Of a stretch of DNA of 11,674 bases, positions 1 to 7,212 are shown piece after piece (the first letter of the stretch is position 1; the number at the start of each line of letters is the position of its first letter). The notes below the pieces were generated by a model. That model was not told the DNA's origin, did no database searches, and was given only the letters and a program-made list of their open reading frames with translations. The position numbers and the translations under genes are program-made. Location of the stretch: NCBI GenBank assembly GCA_937880795.1, contig CALGRQ010000176.1, positions 1-11,674 on the forward strand, given 5' to 3'. This stretch comes from an uncultured Dyadobacter sp. GTDB taxonomy: Bacteria; Bacteroidota; Bacteroidia; Cytophagales; Spirosomataceae.

Positions 1-1306
1 TATACAAATCTCCGGGACGGTGGCCTTCATAAGCAAACTCTAAGCGACGTTCTTCGAGTACCACATTCAGTACGCTACCGCGGCCCTTTAAAGCATTTAC
101 CGTATAAAGGGCATTACCTGAAAGTCCTGCACGTTTACGTATCAAATTCACATCGTCGATGGCTTGCTGGTGCTTACCCGTTTTTGCGTAAGCTTCTGCA
201 CGGTTGAGATACATTTCGGCCAAACGCAGATATACCGGCGAAGCCAAATTGGCTATACCTTCCTGCCAATTGAATTTATTGATAAAATACTGAGGGGAAG
301 TACCGCGGTACTGAAGTTTCCCGTCAATAAAATGAGGCGTTACAAAGCTGAGACGTGCATCTTGCGGATTTTCATTCAGAAGATCCCATAGTGCTACCGA
401 AGTATAGTACTCTCCCCAGCCGGTTGACAGCGTTGCAGGATCGTTGTAGTATAGAGATCCCACCGCATTTTTGTCTTTATTGTCGACAAGGGTATGTCTG
501 AAATTGAAAATTGTTTCCGGATTGCTTTCAGGCACCAACGTGGGCGACTTCTTATACATTTCAGTAGAAGCGAGCTCATATCTTTTAGAATCTATTACCT
601 GATTCGCATATTGGATCGCCTTTTCATTGTCCTCCATATAGAGGTAAATTCTGGATAGAAGGGCATCTACCACCTCTTTTGATGCAAAATTGGCGTTTTT
701 AGACTCCTTCATCAATTCTCCCGCTTTCAAAAGATCGGCAATAACGGCGGCATACACCTCTTTGACACTATTACGGGCAGGATATAGATTGTCTTCGGTT
801 CCCAGCACAACAGGCACCCCTGGATTTTCGCCCTTATTTTGCGCATACGGACGACCGAACAAACGCACAAGATTAAAATGAGCCATAGCACGCAGATAAA
901 GATTTTCTCCCTTCAACTGATCCAAAGCTGCTGACTCACCATCTTTTACTTTATTAATGATCAAATTCGTAGCGTAAATTAACTTATAGGACTGCGCCCA
1001 AAAGTCGGTGGTGGGATACATAGCAGGAATATGCAGATACGAAGCCCCAAGAGAAGCCTGATCACCATCGGCTCCACTTTGTACGACGTTGTCGCCCGGC
1101 CATTCATTTAAAGTAAGAAAATGGCGGGTATATGCCTCTGTGACCAACATCGCATAGTTTCCGTAGGTCGCGATTTGTATGTCAGAAGGCGTAGCCAATG
1201 CCACGTCGTTAGACTTGCTGTCGTAGGGCTGAAGGTCGTTATCACACGAAGCCGTAAAAATCAGCAAGGCAAATAATAGATTTTTAACGAATATATTCGA
1301 TTTCAT
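1..1306 (-). CDS. SusD/RagB family nutrient-binding outer-membrane lipoprotein (partial, 3' end beyond left edge)
   Basis: Surface lipoprotein that caps a SusC transporter and helps capture its ligand, usually an oligosaccharide. The frame is open from ATG at 1306 to the left edge, giving 435 visible residues; family members are usually about 450-550 aa, so a modest C-terminal part is missing. A short lipoprotein signal is seen: K8, a hydrophobic run at 9-19, then Cys21 in the context FTASC followed by DND. Family hallmarks follow in order: an aromatic helix around 102-120 (FWAQSYKLIYATNLI), the ENLYLRAMAHFNLVRLFGRPY-type TPR helix at about 134-154, a helix reading LRLAEMYLNRAEAYAK, and ERRLEFAYEGHR near residues 419-430, the typical SusD C-terminal signature. 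It begins 11 nt after the susC stop, with AAAAGGGAAATC before the ATG, so it is co-transcribed with susC. The family call is firm; the ligand is unknown. Confidence 0.95.
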   Translation of the reverse strand, partial: MKSNIFVKNLLFALLIFTASCDNDLQPYDSKSNDVALATPSDIQIATYGNYAMLVTEAYTRHFLTLNEWPGDNVVQSGADGDQASLGASYLHIPAMYPTTDFWAQSYKLIYATNLIINKVKDGESAALDQLKGENLYLRAMAHFNLVRLFGRPYAQNKGENPGVPVVLGTEDNLYPARNSVKEVYAAVIADLLKAGELMKESKNANFASKEVVDALLSRIYLYMEDNEKAIQYANQVIDSKRYELASTEMYKKSPTLVPESNPETIFNFRHTLVDNKDKNAVGSLYYNDPATLSTGWGEYYTSVALWDLLNENPQDARLSFVTPHFIDGKLQYRGTSPQYFINKFNWQEGIANLASPVYLRLAEMYLNRAEAYAKTGKHQQAIDDVNLIRKRAGLSGNALYTVNALKGRGSVLNVVLEERRLEFAYEGHRPGDLY

Positions 1307-1317
1307 GATTTCCCTTT

Positions 1318-4300
1318 TTAGAAGCTGATATTAATTCCGAACAATACTTTTTTACTGATGGGGTACTTAATGCTTGACGACCCACCAGAAGGTCCTAATA
1401 CTACTTCGGGATCCATACCAGAGAATTTGGTAAACGTCACCAGGTTATCGGCACTTACAAACAGCTTCACTTGCTCTGACCGGATTTTTCTTGCAAAATG
1501 ATCAGGTAACTGATAAGCCAAATTCACGTTTCTCAACCGTAAATAGCTGCCATCTTCAAGATATCGTGACGAAGCCTGATTGGAGTTCTTATTTCCACCA
1601 AATACCGGTTTGGGGTGGGTTGCTTCATCCCCTGCCTGGGTCCAGCGGTTCCATCCATCGGCCAGTACCATGCTATTGTAGGTATAGTAAGCACCGTCAG
1701 AATCAAACAATTGTCGTGAGGTATGGTAAACCTTATTACCACTCACGAAATTCACAAATGCAGACAATGTGAAACCTTTGTAGCTCAACGTATTGCTCAT
1801 ACCACCTGTAAAGTTCGGATTAGCTGTGCCAACATTTTGCTGGGTCGCTTCTGCGTAGGAATTTGTAGTCGTTCTAACCTCTTCACCATTGGCGCCTACC
1901 GATATCTTTTCCCAAAGCGGATCGCCCGTAGCTGCATCCACGCCCATCCATTTACGCATGTTCCAGGTATATAGCTCCTCTCCCTCGCTAATCAGCAAAT
2001 TGCCTGAGCGTATATCTTTACCCTGATCCAACGTAAGAACTTTACTCCGGTTGAAGGCAATGTTGAAATTGGTTTCCCAACGGAATTTTCCACCCAAATT
2101 TACGCTGGTGAGGTTTAGTTCCAGACCGCGGTTTCTGATGGCCCCTACGTTTCTGATCACCGATCCAAAGCCGCTTGTATAGGGCATTTCAACATTTAGA
2201 AGCAGACCATCGGTAGTTTTATTGTAAAGATCGACGTTCAGCATGAGGCGTTTAAACAGCCCCAAATCCACCCCAAAATTCAAACTTTTTGCTTTTTCCC
2301 AGGTCAGGTTTTTGTTGTCCATTTGATACGGGAAAGCACCGGAATTACCAGCATACTGCGTAGCAAAACTATATAGTCCAAACGATTGATAATTACCGAT
2401 TTCAGCATTACCGGTAACACCATAGCTAGCGCGGAATTTCAGCAGATCTATCGAGCTATAATCTTTCATGAAACTTTCGTTGCTTAAAATCCATGAAGCT
2501 CCCAAGGTGTAAAAATTGCCGGAGCGATTGTTGGCACCAAAGCGAGAAGACGATTCGTTGATATACGATGCTACCAGAAAATAGCGGTTGTCGTAATCGT
2601 AGTCAACCTGTGTAAGACCCTTGATGAAGGAGTTTTCATATATCCCACCGGTGGCCGACAAAATACGCGAAGCCGTGTTCATCACGTGCAGACCGGGCGC
2701 AAAACCTTCCCCGGTTACGCCATCGTTTTCCACCTTATTCTTCTCGCCTTCCAAAACCGCTAAAACACTTAAACCATGCTTGCCAAAGGTTTTATTATAA
2801 TTTAACCGGTTAGAGGTAATGAGCGACAAATTATTGGTAAAACTGTTGGTCAATCGTCCCAAACCCTTTCCCGCTTTTGCCCGGATGTCGTAATACAACA
2901 ATCCTTTGGTATTGGACGTACTTACCCGATTGTAGGATGAAAATGTAAGGTTGGGCAAAATGGTATAGTCGAGGTTCAAGTCGCCATCCACCCCATTTGC
3001 ATTCGACTGGTTTAAATTGTACTGCCAGCCATGCAGGAAATTCTCCTGCTCACGGCCATACCAACCGCCATCGGTTCCTTTGTTCACACTGCCATCCGCA
3101 TTGTAAGGATTGTCCCATGGCATATTGTTATAAGCACCATATAGTGCACCGTCTAACCCTGCACGATCTGATTCCTGTTTGTTTAAACGTGCATTTACTT
3201 TTACATTCAGCTTTAACTTATCGTTGATGCGCTGGGTGATATTGGCTCTTACATTGTAGCGTTTTGCCTCGTTATAGTGTAACGTTCCCTGCTCGTTGTA
3301 GTAATTTCCCGAGATATAAAATTTCGTATTTTCAGAACCACCAGAAAGGGACAATACATAGTTTTGTGTGGCTCCGGTACGGAATGCGTGATCCTGCCAA
3401 TTGGTATTTTGCGAGACTACACTAGCCGGAATTTCCTTATCGAAACGGTCTGCCGGATAAAAGCTCTTTGTATAATCATACAACTGTTGCGAATTCATGA
3501 CGTTGAACTTGCCCGTGGTTACATTGTTGAAACCAGCAGAAGCATTAAAATCGATGCGGGTTTTACCGGTTTTCCCAGACTTTGTGGTGATAATAATAAC
3601 GCCATTTGCTGCTCTCGACCCATATAAACCCGTAGCAGCTGCATCTTTAAGAATGGTAACAGATTCTATATCATTGGGATTGGCATTACCTCCAATTATC
3701 CCATCCACAACCATCAGTGGTGAAGCGCCTGCCGTAATGGAACTGGAACCACGCACCACAATACTCGAAGAAGCATTGGGATCACCAGACGAATTAGAAA
3801 CAATGACACCGGGCGCTTTTCCTTGCAAAAGGCTTATCGGGTTGTTCGATGTAACGTCGTTCAACTGCTTGGCACTCACTACGGATACCGAACTCGATAA
3901 CTGGGACATCTGCTTGGACGAGTAACCTACAACCACACCCTCGTTCAAAGCTTTGGTATCCGCTACTAAGGCAATGTTAATAACAGATCCATTTCCAGCC
4001 ACTTTTTCCTGACTTTGATAGCCCACAAAACTAAAAACCAAAACGCTTTGTGCATCCGGCACCGAAATGGAATAAGTCCCGTCAGTCGCAGAATTTGTCC
4101 CCTGAGTCGTCCCTTTTACCACAATATTTACACCGGGTAATGGTTCTCCTTTTTCGTCAGTAACCTTACCCTCTATACGCAATTCATTTTTAACTTGCAA
4201 AACCGGCTTACCAAGCGTAGAAGCCGTGCCAACATCTTTTGGCTTTATAACAATGCTGTTCTTCATCGTTACATAGGACAATCCATAAGGTTCCAAAAGC

Positions 4301-4599
4301 TTGGTGAGTACGTCGCTCAATTTTTCGCCATTCGCATTTTGCTTTACTTTGGTGTGAATATGAGTTTCTCCAACAAAAACAAATTTCACATCAGCAGTAG
4401 CCGCCAACTGATCCAGTGCCTCACTTAGCGTTAAATTCTTTAAGCGCGTCGACACCACTTTATTGAGATTCTGCCCATACGACTCCTTGGCCAGGGAAAC
4501 CGAGCAAAGCGAGCAGATCAGCATGTAAAAAAAAGCGCTGTATTTCATTGTCATTAGAATATAATGAACTACTTCACCCCTTGGGAGAGATTTTTTCAT
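1318..4599 (-). CDS. SusC/RagA family TonB-dependent transporter with N-terminal STN signalling domain
   Basis: Outer-membrane TonB-dependent importer of 1093 aa that partners the SusD lipoprotein encoded next. In order it shows a long N-terminal leader with hydrophobic core at about 18-36 ending near AKESYGQ; an STN (secretin/TonB short N-terminal) domain at about 53-119; a carboxypeptidase-regulatory-like beta-sandwich at about 141-212 (EGKVTDEKGEPLPGVNIVV); a TonB-box-like stretch at about 218-226 (LNEGVVVGY); a plug domain at about 230-345 with LLQGKAPGV, VVRGSSS and the RagA signature ILKDAAATGLYGSRAANGV; and a long beta-barrel ending in the aromatic residue F1093. The STN domain marks it as a signalling transporter, which fits the ECF sigma and FecR genes upstream. 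ATG at 4599 gives the charged start MKKSLPRGEV seen in this family, though the internal Met16 or Met18 would also give a workable signal peptide. No disruption is seen. The substrate is not deducible. Confidence 0.96.
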   Translation of the reverse strand: MKKSLPRGEVVHYILMTMKYSAFFYMLICSLCSVSLAKESYGQNLNKVVSTRLKNLTLSEALDQLAATADVKFVFVGETHIHTKVKQNANGEKLSDVLTKLLEPYGLSYVTMKNSIVIKPKDVGTASTLGKPVLQVKNELRIEGKVTDEKGEPLPGVNIVVKGTTQGTNSATDGTYSISVPDAQSVLVFSFVGYQSQEKVAGNGSVINIALVADTKALNEGVVVGYSSKQMSQLSSSVSVVSAKQLNDVTSNNPISLLQGKAPGVIVSNSSGDPNASSSIVVRGSSSITAGASPLMVVDGIIGGNANPNDIESVTILKDAAATGLYGSRAANGVIIITTKSGKTGKTRIDFNASAGFNNVTTGKFNVMNSQQLYDYTKSFYPADRFDKEIPASVVSQNTNWQDHAFRTGATQNYVLSLSGGSENTKFYISGNYYNEQGTLHYNEAKRYNVRANITQRINDKLKLNVKVNARLNKQESDRAGLDGALYGAYNNMPWDNPYNADGSVNKGTDGGWYGREQENFLHGWQYNLNQSNANGVDGDLNLDYTILPNLTFSSYNRVSTSNTKGLLYYDIRAKAGKGLGRLTNSFTNNLSLITSNRLNYNKTFGKHGLSVLAVLEGEKNKVENDGVTGEGFAPGLHVMNTASRILSATGGIYENSFIKGLTQVDYDYDNRYFLVASYINESSSRFGANNRSGNFYTLGASWILSNESFMKDYSSIDLLKFRASYGVTGNAEIGNYQSFGLYSFATQYAGNSGAFPYQMDNKNLTWEKAKSLNFGVDLGLFKRLMLNVDLYNKTTDGLLLNVEMPYTSGFGSVIRNVGAIRNRGLELNLTSVNLGGKFRWETNFNIAFNRSKVLTLDQGKDIRSGNLLISEGEELYTWNMRKWMGVDAATGDPLWEKISVGANGEEVRTTTNSYAEATQQNVGTANPNFTGGMSNTLSYKGFTLSAFVNFVSGNKVYHTSRQLFDSDGAYYTYNSMVLADGWNRWTQAGDEATHPKPVFGGNKNSNQASSRYLEDGSYLRLRNVNLAYQLPDHFARKIRSEQVKLFVSADNLVTFTKFSGMDPEVVLGPSGGSSSIKYPISKKVLFGINISF

Positions 4600-4700
4600 A
4601 ATTTTGATAGCGTTAAAGTGATTGAAAATAAGTTTTGTAGCTAACCTTAGAGTTCGAAGGCTGCGGTTGGCTTACAAATTTGGACTTTCATTTTAGAGTT

Positions 4701-4722
4701 TCCCCGGGACTCGTTCCGGGGA
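4701..4722. other. GC-rich hairpin in the fecR-susC gap
   Basis: A perfect 7-bp inverted repeat, TCCCCGG at 4701-4707 and CCGGGGA at 4716-4722, with an 8-nt loop. On the plus strand it is followed at once by TTTTTGTTG, which looks like an intrinsic terminator for plus-strand transcription. On the minus strand, the direction of fecR and susC, it is followed by AAACTCTAAAATG and has no U-tract. It therefore cannot be called a standard terminator of fecR. It could be an mRNA structure in the susC leader or fecR trailer, or a stop for antisense transcription. The gap (4600-4789) has no other strong signal, and I found no good match to the Bacteroidota -33 TTTG / -7 TAnnTTTG promoter. Confidence 0.5.
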
Positions 4723-4789
4723 TTTTTGTTGTCGGGAGTTTTTGTTCATAGGCTTCAGGTTCAGGTGTTTGGTATATAAATATTTCAAG

Positions 4790-5854
4790 TTATTGCTGCT
4801 GACTCTTGTGAGCCGGAGCTCGCTTACAATTTCCATCCAGGTAATATCGTCCCTCACTCTGCCTGGTCAGCTTTCCTCTCAGCGAAACTGCCAACATTTC
4901 CATCACACTTTCGACGGGTGTATCCGCGTCAAAATCCGCATGAACCGAACAATCTTTAACATCATTCGGGTAAGCTATATGCACAGGATAGTTTCTTTCT
5001 AATATTTTTATCACCTCAGAAAGCGGCAAATTCCTAAACTGCATTTTGCCGGTATGCCACCCTATTCTAGACTGCGCATCCACTTGTAACGCTTTGTGCA
5101 ACTGCCCTCCCGAATAGCTTGCCTCCTGATTTGCTACGATTTGTACAGAGGATTTCGGAGCATTTACCTCAACCTTACCACTTGCCACCGTTACCGCAAC
5201 AAGTTCATCGGTTGCATACGCTTTTATATTGAAGCTCGTTCCCAAAACTTTCGTTTCTATGGCTCCTGAGCTAATGATAAACGGTCTCTGTTCATCTCTG
5301 AAAATCTCGAAATAGGCCTCACCCTCCAAACGTACTTCTCTACGCTCCTTTGTAAAAGCGATGGGAAAAACCAATTTACTTTTTGCGTTCAGCCAAACGA
5401 TAGATCCATCCTCTAAAACCACCTTCTTTCTTTCTCCTATACCTGTTTGCTCTGTTTGCAACTGATCGGATGACTGCGCAACCATTTGATCCGGGCCAGA
5501 ACTCCATCCACGTGATAGAAAATAAACCGAAGCGCCTCCACTTAAAGCAAATAAAACCCATACGGCAGCAACACGAAGCCAACGCTGTGATAAGGAAAAA
5601 AATGATGGTTGTGAATCAGCGATCCGATCGACCTCAATTTTTTTCAAAAGCTGTTGATGTACTTCCTGCAACGCATCCTGATGAGACGCGCTCACTTCCC
5701 CCGGACCTTCAAAATGGGCTTGGATCAACGCTTTCAAGCCATCCTGATCTTCCGATAGATTAAAATACGCCAGTAACTCGCGCACCTGATCGGGTGTACA
5801 CTGATCGGCCAGATACCGTTCGAATAGTTCATGTATGGGTTCCTGATTCTCCAA
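4790..5854 (-). CDS. FecR family anti-sigma factor (inner-membrane signal transducer)
   Basis: Single-pass inner-membrane regulator, 354 aa. The cytoplasmic N-terminal part (1-90) should bind the ECF sigma factor encoded just upstream; the periplasmic part receives the signal from the STN domain of the SusC transporter. The parts seen are a helical N-terminal segment (ELFERYLADQCTPDQV), one transmembrane helix at about 93-114, a FecR domain at about 135-231 (VVLEDGSIVWLNAKSKLVFP, GEAYFEI, PFIISSGAIETKVLGTSFNI, ASGKVEV), and a C-terminal DUF4974 domain at about 270-342 (FRNLPLSEVIKILERNYPV). Length and layout are normal for Bacteroidota. The start is TTG at 5854: an in-frame TGA lies three codons upstream (5863-5861), so only TTG or a rare ATT could serve, and a strong ribosome binding site lies at the right distance. 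It lies 159 bp after the sigma gene and 190 bp before susC. Confidence 0.94.
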   Translation of the reverse strand: MENQEPIHELFERYLADQCTPDQVRELLAYFNLSEDQDGLKALIQAHFEGPGEVSASHQDALQEVHQQLLKKIEVDRIADSQPSFFSLSQRWLRVAAVWVLFALSGGASVYFLSRGWSSGPDQMVAQSSDQLQTEQTGIGERKKVVLEDGSIVWLNAKSKLVFPIAFTKERREVRLEGEAYFEIFRDEQRPFIISSGAIETKVLGTSFNIKAYATDELVAVTVASGKVEVNAPKSSVQIVANQEASYSGGQLHKALQVDAQSRIGWHTGKMQFRNLPLSEVIKILERNYPVHIAYPNDVKDCSVHADFDADTPVESVMEMLAVSLRGKLTRQSEGRYYLDGNCKRAPAHKSQQQ

Positions 5855-5861
5855 AATACTT

Positions 5862-5868
5862 CACCTCC
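5862..5868 (-). promoter_or_regulatory. Strong Shine-Dalgarno site deciding the TTG start of fecR
   Basis: On the minus strand the sequence reads GGAGGTG, a near-perfect anti-16S match, with 9 nt between GGAGG (5868-5864) and the TTG at 5854. An in-frame TGA at 5863-5861 excludes any longer start. No other gene start in this window has a comparable site, and Bacteroidota genes generally lack Shine-Dalgarno sequences, so this site is notable as well as decisive for the start. Confidence 0.75.
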
Positions 5869-5921
5869 GTTTATATTCTACATATAGTACGTTTAGTGAA
5901 ATAAAATACTCTGCTCCCTTT

Positions 5922-5946
5922 TTGAAAAAAAATAATATTTTTTCAA
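5922..5946. repeat. Perfect A/T-rich 9-bp inverted repeat in the sigma-fecR gap
   Basis: TTGAAAAAA (5922-5930) and TTTTTTCAA (5938-5946) flank a 7-nt spacer, AATAATA. It lies in the 145 bases between the sigma gene stop and the fecR ribosome binding site. It may be an operator-like site or a weak A/T hairpin. The bases around it are very A/T-rich, so chance is a real possibility. No clear promoter match was found in this gap. Confidence 0.35.
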
Positions 5947-6013
5947 TTATCTATTTTACACCTATTAGATTTGGCATAACGACATACACAAAATTAATAT
6001 GCACCGAGCAGGA

Positions 6014-6616
6014 TTATAGGCTATCGGACAAAGCCCAGACAAATAAGGTAGCGGCCACGTCACCATGGGTTTCCAGGTATTTTTTAATGGCGCGATTGGC
6101 TTTCACAATGTGATCGCTAATAGTAGACGTAGATATTTGCAGCAAGGAAGCGATTTCTTCGTAGCTCTTGCCTTCAATTTTACAAAGCGTAAAAACCTGC
6201 TTGCGTACTGCCGGCAATTGATCGATAGCATGATTGATGTAATCCAAACGCTCAAAGTATACACCGCTCTCTTCGCCGTGCTGGTAATGGGCAACCGCAG
6301 CCTGTATCAGGTAGTCGCTCAAAACCTTGTCGCGAGCCACCTTGCGAAAATGGTCGTACATCAAATTTTTGGCGATGGTATACAAATAGGCTTTGAAAGA
6401 TCTACTCGTGTCGATGTAATCCCGCTTTTCCCAGACTTTCAGAAACAGATCTTGTAGAATTTCCTTTGAGGTTTCTTCACATTTAGTGAGTTGAAGAATT
6501 TTAGCGTATATAGCACCACTGTATTTCACGTAGAGCTCACTAAAGGCGCGTTCCTCACCTTTTATTAAGCCCATCAAAATATCACTTTCTCCTATATAAT
6601 CGTTGCTAAATTTCAT
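6014..6616 (-). CDS. ECF-type RNA polymerase sigma factor, Bacteroidetes family
   Basis: Extracytoplasmic-function sigma factor, 200 aa from ATG at 6616; it should direct RNA polymerase to its target promoters when released by the FecR protein encoded next. The sigma region 2 core spans about 23-90 (ERAFSELYVKYSGAIYAKI, then EILQDLFLKVWEKRD and the -10-recognition helix SFKAYLYTIAKNLMYDHFRK), and region 4 spans about 128-182 with the helix-turn-helix SYEEIASLLQISTSTISDHI. There is no region 3 or 1.1, as expected for ECF factors. The length fits the Bacteroides-expansion sigma-70 family. The frame can be opened three codons earlier at TTG (6625), but that overlaps a palindrome and lacks a ribosome binding site, so ATG at 6616 is preferred. 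Target promoters are not known; susC is the natural candidate. Confidence 0.94.
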   Translation of the reverse strand: MKFSNDYIGESDILMGLIKGEERAFSELYVKYSGAIYAKILQLTKCEETSKEILQDLFLKVWEKRDYIDTSRSFKAYLYTIAKNLMYDHFRKVARDKVLSDYLIQAAVAHYQHGEESGVYFERLDYINHAIDQLPAVRKQVFTLCKIEGKSYEEIASLLQISTSTISDHIVKANRAIKKYLETHGDVAATLFVWALSDSL

Positions 6617-6622
6617 TAAAAA

Positions 6623-6637
6623 CAATATTTTATATTG
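6623..6637. repeat. 15-bp palindrome just before the sigma gene start
   Basis: CAATAT-TTT-ATATTG is a perfect 6-bp inverted repeat with a 3-nt centre, ending 6 nt upstream of the ATG at 6616. A second, smaller dyad, TAGTA-N4-TACTA, lies at 6642-6655. Their position in the leader of a regulatory gene would suit an operator or an RNA structure over the translation start. The leader is very A/T-rich, so this is only suggestive. Confidence 0.35.
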
Positions 6638-6790
6638 CTAATAGTAAATATACTACATAATGATCTAAATTGATTAAAAAAATACAATAGAACTGATTAA
6701 ATCCGGTACAGGAAATTATATCAACCGACTATATTCTGAAATTAACCACCTCCGCAACCAACGGTCAAGCACTGGTTAGTTTATAGAAAC

Positions 6791-6822
6791 AAAAAAATGC
6801 CCAGGCCGAATAGCCGGGCATT
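6791..6822 (-). terminator. Intrinsic terminator of the cytochrome-isomerase-Dabb operon
   Basis: On the minus strand AATGCCC (6822-6816) pairs with GGGCATT (6802-6796), extended inside by GGC/GCC (6815-6813 with 6806-6804) across one bulged base, with a 6-nt loop. It is followed directly by a run of T residues (TTTTT at 6795-6791, then GTTT). The stem starts 73 nt after the Dabb stop codon. The opposite strand lacks a T-run after the stem, so the terminator works leftward only and separates the operon from the sigma gene. Confidence 0.92.
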
Positions 6823-6895
6823 CCAAAAATAATCATCCACTCGTGTTTCAATCAGGCTTTTAGATACAAGATCATCTTGCTCGGCCCCATTGCAA

Positions 6896-7186
6896 TCAAA
6901 TTTCTACATAATCGATCTCTAAATAATCCGCAACATCCTTCACCCAATATTTCTGAATAAAAGCCTCATGATCAGGATGATTGGAGTACGTATCATAATG
7001 TTTCTGATTGGCAAAATCCATCGATATACCGAAATCATAATAATTCTTGGTACTTACCTGCTTGGACACTTTGAAGTTCAAAACATTAGGAATTTTTGCC
7101 AATAGCTTGGCCCCCTTGATGAACGCTGCCTCCTCTGCCGAACCTTTCGGATGCTTTAAATTTAAAATAACTGAATGATGAATCAT
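6896..7186 (-). CDS. Dabb family (stress-responsive A/B barrel) protein
   Basis: Small ferredoxin-like alpha/beta-barrel protein of 96 aa, the usual length for a stand-alone Dabb domain; these form dimers. Dabb features are seen throughout: the first strand MIHHSVILNLK, the segment KIPNVLNFKVSKQVS, the strand YDFGISMDF, and the family signature YSNHPDHEAFIQKYW at about 67-81. There is no signal peptide, so it should be cytoplasmic, unlike its three operon neighbours. It starts at ATG 7186, 26 nt after the stop of the TIM-barrel gene, and is the last gene before the terminator. Dabb proteins include a few enzymes (a plant olivetolic acid cyclase, for example), but most bacterial members have no known reaction. 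Its place here suggests a helper role in the same catabolic route, which is inference only. Confidence 0.9.
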   Translation of the reverse strand: MIHHSVILNLKHPKGSAEEAAFIKGAKLLAKIPNVLNFKVSKQVSTKNYYDFGISMDFANQKHYDTYSNHPDHEAFIQKYWVKDVADYLEIDYVEI

Positions 7187-7212
7187 GAATATTATATATG
7201 AGTTGTTTCTAT

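Noticed and set aside
3497..3925. Plus-strand open frame of 142 codons inside susC
   Set aside because: It lies wholly opposite the conserved plug domain of susC, resembles no family I know, and its composition is what an antisense shadow of susC would give.
4647..4700. Direct repeat of AACTCTAA (4700-4693 and 4654-4647, minus strand) upstream of susC as paired regulator sites
   Set aside because: An 8-base repeat within a 190-bp gap is fairly likely by chance, and neither copy lies in a recognisable promoter.
6065..6457. Plus-strand open frame of 130 codons opposite the sigma factor gene
   Set aside because: The minus strand encodes recognisable sigma regions 2 and 4 over the same bases; the plus frame shows no motif.
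6645..6652. TATATTTA as a -7 promoter element for the sigma gene
   Set aside because: It matches 7 of 8 positions of TAnnTTTG, but no TTTG lies about 19-21 bp upstream, and such matches are common in A/T-rich leaders.
6867..6879. CAAGAT-C-ATCTTG palindrome just after the Dabb gene
   Set aside because: Short, between a stop codon and a strong terminator, with no T-run or promoter nearby; chance is the simpler explanation.
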